A stretch of 64,000 nucleotides of DNA from Pseudogulbenkiania sp. MAI-1 (GTDB taxonomy: Bacteria > Pseudomonadota > Gammaproteobacteria > Burkholderiales > Chromobacteriaceae): positions 2,518,501 to 2,582,500 of the forward strand of contig NZ_AZUR01000001.1 of assembly GCF_000527175.1 (NCBI RefSeq), written 5' to 3'. Within the stretch, counting starts at the first letter, position 1, and each line of letters opens with the position of its first letter. Under the pieces are notes generated by a model. That model worked only from the letters and a program-made list of their open reading frames with translations. It had not been told where the DNA came from and ran no database searches. Shown here one piece after another: positions 55,221 to 64,000 of the stretch. The position numbers and the translations under genes were made by a program.

Positions 55221-57014
55221 TTATAGAGTTTCCGCCTCTCGCTCGCTCTCCTGCTGCAGCAGCCACATCTCGGCATAGCGGCCATTTTGCTCGATCAGCT
55301 GGCGGTGGCTGCCGCGCTCGATCACTCTGCCGCCATCCATCACCACGATCTCGTCGGCATCGACCACCGTCGACAAGCGGTGGGCGATGATCAGCGTGGT
55401 GCGGTTGGCCGAAATCTCGGCCAACTCGTGCTGGATCGCCTTCTCGGTACGCGAATCGAGCGCGCTGGTCGCCTCGTCGAACACCAGGATAGGCGGGTTC
55501 TTCAGGATGGTGCGGGCGATCGCCACGCGCTGCTTCTCGCCGCCGGACAGCTTCAGCCCGCGCTCGCCGACCAGGGTGTCGTAGCCGTCCGGCAGGCTCA
55601 TCACGAAATCATGGATATGCGCCGACTTGGCCGCCTCGATGATCTCCTCGCGGCTGGCACCGGGCCGACCGTAGGCGATGTTGTAGTAGATGCTGTCATT
55701 GAACAGCACGGTATCCTGCGGCACGATGCCGATGTGCGCGCGCAGACTGTCCTGGGTCAGCTGGCGGATGTCGGTGCCATTGATGCTGATGCCGCCGGCG
55801 CTGACGTCGTAGAAGCGGAACAACAGCCGCGACAAGGTCGACTTACCTGCCCCGCTCGCCCCCACCACCGCCAGCGTGCGCCCTGGAGGGATGCTCAGGC
55901 TGACATCGTGCAGGATCTGGCGCTTGGCGTCGTAGCCGAAATCGACGTGGTCGAAACGCACCCCGGCGGCGCGCGTGGCCAGCACCTCGGCCCCAGCGCT
56001 GTCGGCCACCTCGGCATGCGTTTCGAGCAAACCGAACATGCGCTCCATATCGGCCAGCGAATGCTTGATCTCGCGATAGATGAAGCCGAGGAAATGCAAC
56101 GGGGAATAGAGCTGGGTCAGGTAGGCCGACACCAACACCACGTCGCCGACGGTCATGCTGCGGTCCACCACCCCACGCGCCGCCAGCACCATGATCAGCG
56201 TCACGCCCAGCGCGATGATGGTGCCCTGGCCGGCGTTGAGGAAGGACAACGACACCTGGTTCTTGATGGCCGACTCCTCCCAGGCCGCAAGGTTCTGGTC
56301 GTAACGCGCCGACTCATAGGCCTCGTTATTGAAGTACTTGACCGTCTCGTAGTTGATCAGCGCGTCGATCGCCTTGGAATTGGCCTTGGAATCCAGCTCG
56401 TTCATGCTGCGGCGGAATACCGTGCGCCATTCGGTGACGACCAGCGTGAACACGATGTAGACCACGATGGTGCCCAGCGTAACTACGGCGAACCAGCCGT
56501 TATAGCGGTGCAGCAGGATGCCGGCCACCATCAGGATTTCCAGCAGCGTCGGCAGGATATTGAAAACGGTGAAATTGAGCAGGAAGCCGATGCCGCGGGT
56601 ACCACGCTCGATATCCCGGCTCATGCCACCGGTCTGGCGATCGAGATGGAAGCGTAGCGACAGCTTGAAGAGGTGCTCGAACACCGAGCGCGCCACGGTG
56701 CGCACCGCGCCCTGGATCACCCGGGCGAAGATGGCGTCGCGCATCTCCCCTAGCAGGCTGGCCATCAGCCGTGCCAGGCCGTAGCCGATCAGCGCCGCCA
56801 CCGGGATCGCCAGCAGCGTGGCCGGCACCGACAACTGGTCAACGATATCCTTCAGGTACAGCGGCACGCTGACGTTGGCCACCTTGGACAGCACCAGACA
56901 GGACAGCGCTACCAGCACCCGCCACTTGAAGGCCCACAGGTAGGGGAACAGGGTTTTCAGGGTCTTGAGATCGTTCCGGTTGGTGGGCGCCGGGCCGCTG
57001 TGGGTGAAACGCAT
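55221..57014 (-). CDS. Atm1-type ABC exporter (fused membrane and ATPase domains)
   Basis: 597 residues. A six-helix membrane domain (about 30-310) with GGMSRDIERGTRGIGFLLNF and NYETVKYFNNEAYESARYD, the latter typical of the Atm1/HMT1 heavy-metal/glutathione group. Then the ATPase with Walker A GASGAGKST, signature LSGGEKQRVAIAR and Walker B ILVFDEATSALDS. It likely exports glutathione or metal-thiol adducts. Start at 57014 is an ATG with a weak ribosome site; the frame is open to a GTG at 57074. Confidence 0.92.
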   Translation of the reverse strand: MRFTHSGPAPTNRNDLKTLKTLFPYLWAFKWRVLVALSCLVLSKVANVSVPLYLKDIVDQLSVPATLLAIPVAALIGYGLARLMASLLGEMRDAIFARVIQGAVRTVARSVFEHLFKLSLRFHLDRQTGGMSRDIERGTRGIGFLLNFTVFNILPTLLEILMVAGILLHRYNGWFAVVTLGTIVVYIVFTLVVTEWRTVFRRSMNELDSKANSKAIDALINYETVKYFNNEAYESARYDQNLAAWEESAIKNQVSLSFLNAGQGTIIALGVTLIMVLAARGVVDRSMTVGDVVLVSAYLTQLYSPLHFLGFIYREIKHSLADMERMFGLLETHAEVADSAGAEVLATRAAGVRFDHVDFGYDAKRQILHDVSLSIPPGRTLAVVGASGAGKSTLSRLLFRFYDVSAGGISINGTDIRQLTQDSLRAHIGIVPQDTVLFNDSIYYNIAYGRPGASREEIIEAAKSAHIHDFVMSLPDGYDTLVGERGLKLSGGEKQRVAIARTILKNPPILVFDEATSALDSRTEKAIQHELAEISANRTTLIIAHRLSTVVDADEIVVMDGGRVIERGSHRQLIEQNGRYAEMWLLQQESEREAETL

Positions 57015-57100
57015 GGTGGGTTTGCCTGTTTGCCTGGGTTGGCCGATGATGGACAGGTGGGGCCACCCCGCCACCCTTCAACCTCACCGGGGCACTGCCG

Positions 57101-57181
57101 ATGTGGATATTGCTTGTGGAAGCCGCCCTCGCCCTCGGGCTGGCCGGCTTCATCGTCTGGTGGACCTGGCCCAGGCGCTAG
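57101..57181 (+). CDS. 26-aa membrane microprotein, candidate
   Basis: The frame runs MWILLVEAALALGLAGF, then IVWWTWPRR and a TAG. One membrane helix followed by aromatic and basic residues, the layout of real bacterial single-helix small proteins. No strong ribosome site (GGGGC 8 bases before). It lies in the spacer between the divergent exporter and the convergent apaG gene, ending 12 bases before the apaG stop. Confidence 0.4.
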   Translation: MWILLVEAALALGLAGFIVWWTWPRR

Positions 57182-57193
57182 GCCTCGACGGCG

Positions 57194-57574
57194 TCAATGC
57201 AGCACGCGCGGCGCCACCAGTTGGAACTCAGGGATCGTGGCCTCGAAGCGTTCGCCGTCCTCCGCCAGCATCTGGTAGCTGCCGTGCATGGAGCCGAACG
57301 GCGTGCCGATCTGCGACCAGCTGCTGTACTCGTAGCTCTGCCCCGGCTCCAGTCGCGGGTTCTCGCCCACCACCCCCATGCCGCGCACCTCCTGCACCTT
57401 GCCGTCGGCCTCGGTGATGAACCAGTGGCGGCTGATCAGCTGAGCGGTTTTGCTTCCGGTGTTGGTCAGTCTGATGCGATAGCTGAACACATACACATCC
57501 GCCGTCACGTTGGAACGCTCCTCCTCGTAGAACGCTTCGGCAGCCACTTCCACGCAGTATTCTTTGTTAGCCAT
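57194..57574 (-). CDS. apaG: ApaG protein
   Basis: 126 residues, one fibronectin-III-like domain. YVFSYRIRLTNTGSKTAQL, then SRHWFITEADGKVQEVRG and MGVVGENPRLEPGQ and EYSSWSQIGTPFGSMHG are the classic blocks. Associated with Co2+/Mg2+ resistance; molecular role unclear. Divergent from rpe. The ATG at 57574 is the normal family start. Confidence 0.95.
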   Translation of the reverse strand: MANKEYCVEVAAEAFYEEERSNVTADVYVFSYRIRLTNTGSKTAQLISRHWFITEADGKVQEVRGMGVVGENPRLEPGQSYEYSSWSQIGTPFGSMHGSYQMLAEDGERFEATIPEFQLVAPRVLH

Positions 57575-57661
57575 TGTCAGAGTTGTCCGTTCAGGTGTGC
57601 CGGGACGGCACCAACTTTTCCATTCTAGCAGCAATCGCCTCCGGGACCGGCCGGCGAAAAC

Positions 57662-57690
57662 ATGACGCTGCCGGTCGATGGGGCTACAAT
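57662..57690 (+). promoter_or_regulatory. Probable rpe promoter
   Basis: TACAAT at 57685-57690 and ATGACG at 57662-57667, 17 bases apart (5 of 6 and 4 of 6 matches to consensus). Located 31 bases before the rpe ATG. Confidence 0.45.
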
Positions 57691-57720
57691 TCGCTTTTCC
57701 GTCCAGCTTGCATTCATCCC

Positions 57721-58401
57721 ATGCGCCCATACCGCATCGCCCCCAGCCTGCTTTCTGCCGATTTTTCCCGTCTCGGCGAAGAAGTCCGTGACGTCATCGC
57801 CGCCGGTGCCGACATCATCCACTTCGACGTCATGGACAACCATTACGTCCCCAACCTGACCGTCGGCCCGCTGGTCTGCGAAGCGATCCGCCCCCACACC
57901 AGCGCCCCGATCGACGTGCACCTGATGGTCACCCCGGTCGACGCCCTTGCCGCCAGCTTCGCCAAGGCCGGGGCCGACATCATCACCTTCCACCCGGAAG
58001 CGTCGCACCACATCGACCGCACTCTCGGCCTGATCAAGGATGCCGGCTGTAAAGCCGGCCTGGTGTTCAACCCGGCCACGCCGCTGTCCTTCCTCGATCA
58101 CGTCATGGACAAGATCGACATGATCCTGCTGATGTCGGTTAACCCCGGCTTCGGCGGCCAGAAGTTCATCCCGCAGACGCTGAACAAGATCCGCGAGGCG
58201 CGACGTCGCATCGACGAATACACCGCCCAACACGGCGGCGAGATCTGGCTGGAAGTCGACGGTGGCGTCAAGATCGACAACATCGCCGAGATCGCCGCGG
58301 CCGGTGCCGACACCTTCGTGGCCGGCTCCGCCATCTACGGCACCGACGATTACAAGGCCACCATCGACGCCATGCGCGCCGAACTGGCCAAGGTAGGCTG
58401 A
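57721..58401 (+). CDS. rpe: Ribulose-phosphate 3-epimerase
   Basis: 226 residues, TIM barrel. RIAPSLLSADFSRLGEEV, then HFDVMDNHYVPNLTVGP with the metal His/Asp, MSVNPGFGGQKFIP and VDGGVKIDNI. Interconverts ribulose-5-P and xylulose-5-P. The ATG at 57721 is standard for the family; ribosome site weak. First gene of rpe-SDR-gph. Confidence 0.97.
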   Translation: MRPYRIAPSLLSADFSRLGEEVRDVIAAGADIIHFDVMDNHYVPNLTVGPLVCEAIRPHTSAPIDVHLMVTPVDALAASFAKAGADIITFHPEASHHIDRTLGLIKDAGCKAGLVFNPATPLSFLDHVMDKIDMILLMSVNPGFGGQKFIPQTLNKIREARRRIDEYTAQHGGEIWLEVDGGVKIDNIAEIAAAGADTFVAGSAIYGTDDYKATIDAMRAELAKVG

Positions 58402-58403
58402 CC

Positions 58404-59153
58404 ATGCCAAGCGCCGCCATCGTCACCGGAGCTTCGCGCGGACTCGGCCTGGCCCTCTGCGCAGACCTGCTGGCACGCGGCTACGCCGTGGCGGCGCTGG
58501 CACGTACCCAGGGGGAAGGACTCCCCAAGCTGGCCGAGTCCCACCCTGGCCAGCTGCACTGGTTTTCCGCCGACCTGAGCGACCCGGCCCAACAGGACAG
58601 CGCCATCGAGCTCGCCCTGACCAGCCTCCCCCAGGGCGATCGCCTGCTGCTGATCAACAACGCCGGCGTAGTGTGGCCGGTGGCCCAGGCAGGCCACTAC
58701 GACGACAATGCCCTGCGCCACGCCCTGAGCCTCAACCTGATGGCGCCGATGGTGCTGTGCAACCGCTTTCTCGCCGCCACCGGCGCCTGGAACGACCGGC
58801 GCATCCTCAACGTTTCCTCCGGCGCCGCGGTCAAGGCCTACGCCGGCTGGGGCGTGTATGGTAGCGGCAAGGCCGGGCTGGATCACTTCAGCCGCCACCT
58901 GGTGGTCGAGCAAGCCGCGTCGGCCAAGCCGGTGCGCGTCGCCGCGGTCTATCCCGGCGTGGTCGACACCGACATGCAGGCGGAAGTCCGGCACGCCGCG
59001 CCGGAACAGTTCCCCGACCTGCCACGCTTTCTCGCCCTCAAGCAGGAAGGCGCGCTGGACACTCCCGAAGCCGCTGCCGGCAAGCTGCTCGACTACCTGC
59101 TCAGCGATCGCTTCGGCGAACAAGCCGTGGTCGACATCCGCGCCCTACCCTAA
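58404..59153 (+). CDS. Short-chain dehydrogenase/reductase
   Basis: 249 residues. Cofactor loop TGASRGLG (about 8-15), NNAGVVWP, catalytic Ser in NVSSGAA and Tyr-x3-Lys in GVYGSGKAG. The RTQGEGL segment after the second strand suggests NADPH preference (YueD/sepiapterin-reductase-like group). Two bases after the rpe stop, with AAGG in the rpe end as ribosome site. Substrate unknown. Confidence 0.92.
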   Translation: MPSAAIVTGASRGLGLALCADLLARGYAVAALARTQGEGLPKLAESHPGQLHWFSADLSDPAQQDSAIELALTSLPQGDRLLLINNAGVVWPVAQAGHYDDNALRHALSLNLMAPMVLCNRFLAATGAWNDRRILNVSSGAAVKAYAGWGVYGSGKAGLDHFSRHLVVEQAASAKPVRVAAVYPGVVDTDMQAEVRHAAPEQFPDLPRFLALKQEGALDTPEAAAGKLLDYLLSDRFGEQAVVDIRALP

Positions 59154-59243
59154 GCCACGGCGCGGCCGCCACGCGGTCGTGTATACTGGCCGACATGCCA
59201 TCGATCGCGCCGGCCCTCGCCGGCGCTCACTTTCACGTAGCCC

Positions 59244-59912
59244 ATGACAGCAAAAAACATCAAAGCCGTGGCGTTCGACCTGGACGGCACCCTGGTCGAC
59301 TCCATCCCCGATCTGGCCGCCGCCGCCAACGCCATGCGCGAACATCTGGGCCTGCCGGCCCTGGCCGAATTGCGCATCCAGCAGCACGTCGGCGACGGCA
59401 TCGCCAGCCTGGTGCACCGCTCCATCACCGACGAGCGTGACGGGCAAGCCGATGCCGCGCTCTGGGAGCGCGGTTTCACCTTCTTCGTGCAGTACTACCG
59501 CCAACACCTCTGCGTCCACGGCCACGTCTATCCCGGCGTGGAGGATGCGCTCGGCCTGCTGCGCGCGCTGCAACTGCCGCAAGTCGTCATCACCAACAAG
59601 TCCGAACGGCTGGCCGTCCCGCTACTGGAACAGCTAGGCATGGCCTCTGCGTTCAGCATGGTGCTGGGTGGCGACAGTCTGCCGGAGAAAAAGCCCTCGG
59701 CCATGCCGCTCCTGCACGTATGCCAGACGCTGGGCATCCGCCCCAACGAGCTCGCCATGGTCGGCGACTCGCACAACGATGTGCTGGCGGCGCGCGCGGC
59801 CGGCAGCCTCGCTGTGGCGGTGAGCTACGGCTACGGCGAGGCCGACAGCCTCGAAGCCGACCACGTGGTGGACAGCCTTGTCGAACTCTACGATTTGTTT
59901 AAGAATACCTGA
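59244..59912 (+). CDS. gph: Phosphoglycolate phosphatase
   Basis: 222 residues, HAD superfamily. Nucleophile motif FDLDGTLVDS (about 11-20), Thr/Ser and Lys motif ITNKSERL, and motif IV VGDSHNDVLAARAAG. The rpe-gph-trpE order is common in proteobacteria. It hydrolyses 2-phosphoglycolate, for example from DNA repair. Confidence 0.94.
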   Translation: MTAKNIKAVAFDLDGTLVDSIPDLAAAANAMREHLGLPALAELRIQQHVGDGIASLVHRSITDERDGQADAALWERGFTFFVQYYRQHLCVHGHVYPGVEDALGLLRALQLPQVVITNKSERLAVPLLEQLGMASAFSMVLGGDSLPEKKPSAMPLLHVCQTLGIRPNELAMVGDSHNDVLAARAAGSLAVAVSYGYGEADSLEADHVVDSLVELYDLFKNT

Positions 59913-59938
59913 CATTGTCTGACGCATTTCTGGATACC
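59909..59938 (+). promoter_or_regulatory. Possible trpE promoter
   Basis: CTGACA (59909-59914) and GATACC (59933-59938), 18 bases apart, overlapping the gph stop and upstream of the Trp leader frame. Weak -10. Confidence 0.3.
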
Positions 59939-59948
59939 GTTCGCATCA

Positions 59949-59993
59949 TGAAATTCCTGCCCAACCTGGCCAGCTGGCGATGGCAACCCTGAG
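59949..59993 (+). CDS. Candidate Trp leader peptide upstream of trpE
   Basis: A 14-codon frame, MKFLPNLASWRWQP, with two Trp codons one codon apart, ending 51 bases before the trpE ATG. Leader peptides of this kind sense charged tRNA-Trp in attenuation. I find no clear terminator hairpin with a T-run between it and trpE, so control could work through another fold or by translational means. Ribosome site weak. Confidence 0.5.
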
Positions 59994-60044
59994 CCGCACC
60001 CCTGTTTCCATCGTTTTCCGTTTCTGGTCATTTTGGGATAAAGC

Positions 60045-61508
60045 ATGACGCACGACGAATTCAACCGCCTTGCCGCCGCCGGCTACAACCGCATTCCGGT
60101 CACCCTCGAACTGTTCGCCGACCTCGACACCCCGCTGTCGGTCTACCTGAAACTGGCCAACCAGCCCTATTCCTACCTGCTGGAGTCGGTGGTCGGCGGC
60201 GAACGCTTCGGCCGCTACTCCTTCATCGGCCTGCCTGCCACCACCCGGCTGCGCGTCAATGGCCACAAGGTGCAGGTCGAGTACGGCGACAAGGTCATCG
60301 AACAGCACGAAGGCGACCCGCTCGCCTTCATCGATGCCTTCCAGCAGCGCTTCCGCACCCCGCCGGTCGAGTCGCTGCCGCGCTTCACCGGCGGCCTGGT
60401 CGGCTATTTCGGTTACGACACCATCCGTTACATCGAGAAACGGCTCGCCGCCACGCAGAAGCCGGACCCGGTCGGCACCCCCGACATCCTGCTGATGCTG
60501 TCGGAAGAACTGGCCGTGGTCGACAATCTGTCCGGCAAGCTCTACCTGGTGGTGTACGCCGACCCGGCGGTGCCCAACGCCCTCATCAAGGCCCAGGCCC
60601 GCCTCGGCCAGCTGCGTGCCAAGCTGCGCGAACCGGTGGCCATCCCGCTGTCGCTGCCGAGCCAGCTGACCCAGGCGCGCTCCGAATACGGCCAGGAAGA
60701 GTTCAAGCATGCGGTCGAGCGCGCCAAGCAATACATCGTCGACGGCGACATCATGCAGGTGGTGCTGGCGCAGCGCCTGCAGATGCCCTACCACGATTCG
60801 CCGCTGACGCTGTACCGCGCCCTGCGCAGTCTGAACCCGTCGCCGTATATGTTCTTCTACCATTTCGACGACTTCCACGTGGTCGGCGCCTCGCCGGAAA
60901 TCCTGGTCCGCCGCGAAACCGACACCGTCACGGTGCGGCCTATCGCCGGCACCCGCGTGCGCGGCAAGAACCGCGAGGAAGACGAACGCCTGGCCGAAGA
61001 ACTGCTGGCCGACCCCAAGGAAATCGCCGAGCACGTGATGCTGATGGACCTCGGCCGCAACGATATCGGCCGCGTCGCCGACACCGGCAGCGTCCACGTC
61101 ACCGACAACATGGTGATCGAACGCTACTCGCACGTGATGCACATCGTCTCCAGCGTGGAAGGCCACGTGGCGCCCAAGGTGTCCAACATCGACATCCTCA
61201 AGGCCACCTTCCCGGCCGGCACGCTGTCCGGCGCGCCGAAGGTACGTGCCATGGAAATCATCGACGAATTCGAGCCGACCAAGCGCGGCGTCTACGGCGG
61301 CGCCGTCGGCTACCTCGGCTTCTCCGGCGACATGGACCTCGCCATTGCCATCCGTACCGCCGTGGTCAAGAACAACATGCTCTACGTGCAATCCGGCGCC
61401 GGCATCGTCGCCGACTCGGTGCCCGAATCGGAATGGCAGGAAACCCAGAACAAGGCGCGCGCGGTGATCCGCGCCGCCGAGCTGGCGCAAAGCGGCCTGG
61501 ACGCCTGA
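60045..61508 (+). CDS. trpE: Anthranilate synthase component I
   Basis: 487 residues. N-terminal feedback domain with LLESVVGGERFGRYSFIG (about 44-61, Trp-binding region) and chorismate-binding C-terminal half: ARLGQL..., SPEILVRRET, RPIAGTRVRGKN, LMDLGRNDIGRV, FPAGTLSGAPKVRAMEII and YGGAVGYLGFSGDMDLAI. It converts chorismate and ammonia to anthranilate. trpG and trpDC are not in the window. Ends at the terminator at 61535. Confidence 0.97.
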   Translation: MTHDEFNRLAAAGYNRIPVTLELFADLDTPLSVYLKLANQPYSYLLESVVGGERFGRYSFIGLPATTRLRVNGHKVQVEYGDKVIEQHEGDPLAFIDAFQQRFRTPPVESLPRFTGGLVGYFGYDTIRYIEKRLAATQKPDPVGTPDILLMLSEELAVVDNLSGKLYLVVYADPAVPNALIKAQARLGQLRAKLREPVAIPLSLPSQLTQARSEYGQEEFKHAVERAKQYIVDGDIMQVVLAQRLQMPYHDSPLTLYRALRSLNPSPYMFFYHFDDFHVVGASPEILVRRETDTVTVRPIAGTRVRGKNREEDERLAEELLADPKEIAEHVMLMDLGRNDIGRVADTGSVHVTDNMVIERYSHVMHIVSSVEGHVAPKVSNIDILKATFPAGTLSGAPKVRAMEIIDEFEPTKRGVYGGAVGYLGFSGDMDLAIAIRTAVVKNNMLYVQSGAGIVADSVPESEWQETQNKARAVIRAAELAQSGLDA

Positions 61509-61534
61509 TAGCCCCCCCCAGAAGCGGATACGAC

Positions 61535-61566
61535 AACGCCGAGCGCTTCGAACGCTCGGCGTTTTT
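61535..61566 (+). terminator. Terminator after trpE
   Basis: AACGCCGAGCG / CGCTCGGCGTT, perfect 11-bp stem with a 7-base loop and T5 run. Confidence 0.93.
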
Positions 61567-61610
61567 ACTTGCCGGCCTGACAATCACATTCTGTCAGTCA
61601 GGCAGCAGCA

Positions 61611-61814
61611 CTACTTCAGAACGAAGAACTCCACCAAAACGTTCTTGAAGATGAAGCCACCGACCCCCAGCCCCAGCACTAGGAACAGCACGGCCGTACC
61701 GAACTTGCCGGCACCGGACTTCTTGCCCAGATCCCAGATGATGAAGCCGATAAACACAATCAGACCGGTCAGACACACGGCCAGCGAGATATTGGTGAAC
61801 TGCTCTTCGCTCAT
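61611..61814 (-). CDS. DUF2788 family small membrane protein
   Basis: 67 residues with two helices (LAVCLTGLIVFIGFIIWDL and GTAVLFLVLGLGVGGFIF) separated by GKKSGAGKF. This order, with the SEEQFTNISL start, matches DUF2788, common in beta- and gammaproteobacteria. AGGGA lies before the ATG. Function unknown. Confidence 0.85.
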   Translation of the reverse strand: MSEEQFTNISLAVCLTGLIVFIGFIIWDLGKKSGAGKFGTAVLFLVLGLGVGGFIFKNVLVEFFVLK

Positions 61815-61860
61815 TGCAAGTCCCTGATTTGTTTAGCCCCGCCATTATACGGAGCCCATA

Positions 61861-61892
61861 AAAAAACCGCACCACCCGTGGTGCGGTTTTTT
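61861..61892. terminator. Bidirectional terminator between argG and the DUF2788 gene
   Basis: A6 CCGCACCAC / GTGGTGCGG T6, a 15-bp symmetrical stem with T-runs on both strands; ends argG transcription before the DUF2788 gene. Confidence 0.92.
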
Positions 61893-61909
61893 CTATCGGC
61901 ACGCCGGTC

Positions 61910-63130
<1,221 letters not shown>

Positions 63131-63238
63131 GACGTTTTCTTTCGGCGATATGTTCAGGGTTCCATTGCAGGAATGCAGAGCCACTCAGCAAGCGAGCCCG
63201 CCCCAACGAGCACAACCCGCCCAAGCCAACCAGGCTCT

Positions 63239-64000
63239 TTAGTCGTCGACACGACCCAGCAACAGATATTCTATTAGGGCTTTTTGCCCGTGCATACGGT
63301 TTTCCGCTTCGTCCCACACCACGCTCTGCGGGCCGTCGATCACTTCGGCCGCCACTTCCTCGCCACGGTGCGCCGGCAGACAGTGCATGAACAGCGCATC
63401 CGGCTTGGCATGCTTCATCAGATCGGCGGTGATCTGGTAGTCACGGAAAGCCTCCATGCGCGCCACCGACTCGGCCTCGAAGCCCATGCTGGTGAACACG
63501 TCGGTGGTCACCAGATCGGCACCGGCCACGGCGTGCTCGGCGCTATGACCGGGCTCGAAGTGCTCCGGACCGTAATGCTGGCCATCCAGGGCCTTCAGCT
63601 CGTAGCCCACCGGCGTTGCCACCTTGAGCTTGAAATCGAGCAGCTTGGCGGCCTGCAGCCAGGTACGGCACATATTGTTGCCGTCACCGACCCAGGCCAC
63701 CGTCTTGCCCTGGATCGGACCGCGATGCTCGATGAAGGTCAGGATGTCGGCCAGTATCTGACAGGGGTGGTATTCGTTGGTCAGACCGTTGATCACCGGC
63801 ACGCGCGAGTTGGCCGCCAGACGTTCGACGTTGGACTGCTCGTAGGTGCGGATCATGATGATGTCGCTCATGCGCGACAGCACCCGTGCCGTATCCTCGA
63901 TCGGCTCGCCGCGGCCCAGCTGCGAGGTATTGGCGTCGAGGAACATGGCATGGCCGCCCAACTGGGACATGCCCGCCTCGAATGACACCCGGGTGCGGGT
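63239..64000 (-). CDS. argF: Ornithine carbamoyltransferase, C-terminal part (runs off right edge)
   Basis: 254 codons are inside the window; the start lies beyond 64000. The first visible residues TRTRVSFEAG are the end of the carbamoyl-phosphate loop STRTR. Further blocks are NEYHPCQILADILT and the ornithine loop MHCLPAHRGEEV. It makes citrulline from ornithine and carbamoyl phosphate, feeding ArgG. Length and motifs fit a normal OTC of about 306 residues. Confidence 0.96.
   Translation of the reverse strand, partial: TRTRVSFEAGMSQLGGHAMFLDANTSQLGRGEPIEDTARVLSRMSDIIMIRTYEQSNVERLAANSRVPVINGLTNEYHPCQILADILTFIEHRGPIQGKTVAWVGDGNNMCRTWLQAAKLLDFKLKVATPVGYELKALDGQHYGPEHFEPGHSAEHAVAGADLVTTDVFTSMGFEAESVARMEAFRDYQITADLMKHAKPDALFMHCLPAHRGEEVAAEVIDGPQSVVWDEAENRMHGQKALIEYLLLGRVDD

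Noticed and set aside
59994..60044. Classical trp attenuator terminator
   Set aside because: No GC-rich stem followed by a T-run can be drawn between the leader frame and trpE; only the leader peptide is kept as a candidate.

Overview
The window is about 64 kb of GC-rich DNA (roughly 63-65 %) from a Gram-negative betaproteobacterium, most likely in the Neisseriales (Chromobacteriaceae-like). The evidence is the long conserved chain rpsB-tsf-pyrH-frr-uppS-cdsA-dxr-rseP-bamA-skp-lpxD-fabZ-lpxA-lpxB-rnhB, the gph-trpE pair, and small proteins such as the DUF2788 member. The genus call is inference; the class is well supported.

Left part (1-5.4 kb): the end of a 2,3-diaminopropionate (Dap) biosynthesis pair (sbnA complete, sbnB running off the left edge), which suggests a siderophore or peptide cluster outside the window. 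It is followed by a gene-poor stretch holding three tandem 23-bp repeats that look like a transposase-bound end, then a LysR/pirin divergent pair, a YcaC-type hydrolase and gene debris.

5.4-17.3 kb: HIT protein, BCCT transporter, universal stress protein, TerC-like protein, then a decaying quinate/protocatechuate (beta-ketoadipate) catabolic block. pcaI, pcaJ, pcaF, pcaD, aroQ and the regulator pcaR are intact, but pcaC lacks its N-terminal third or more, pcaB is a 95-codon scrap with an internal deletion, and a dehydroshikimate-dehydratase fragment is fused to a shikimate/quinate-dehydrogenase tail that carries an in-frame stop. PcaR-box-like sites remain upstream of pcaI and pcaR. An IS5-family transposase scrap follows pcaR.

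17.3-29.4 kb: a tightly packed 12-gene minus-strand set plus one divergent gene. It contains an AA_synth-family protein, alpha/beta hydrolase, flavin reductase with an unusual C-terminal extension, luciferase-like monooxygenase, two aldehyde dehydrogenases, a NIPSNAP protein, a polyamine-type ABC importer and a GntR/FadR regulator; the divergent gene encodes a carboxymuconolactone-decarboxylase-like protein. Two TGGTATACCA-type palindromes lie in the divergent promoter. This looks like a complete import-oxidise-hydrolyse-dehydrogenate catabolic system whose substrate I cannot name, and it is the best candidate here for an undescribed pathway.

29.4-47 kb: moeA-mobB-ferredoxin, a 74-codon orphan gene bracketed by two inverted copies of a 120-141 bp repeat with a covarying hairpin, a deoxyinosine-glycosylase-like gene, and then the envelope/lipid A/translation chain on the minus strand, ending with a structured rpsB leader.

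47-64 kb: MtfA-like peptidase, Kef-type antiporter, YbdK-type ligase, NudC, a chemotaxis receptor, PepD, an Atm1-type exporter, a 26-codon membrane microprotein candidate, apaG, rpe, an SDR enzyme, gph, a short Trp-codon leader ORF before trpE, a DUF2788 protein, argG and a partial argF running off the right edge.
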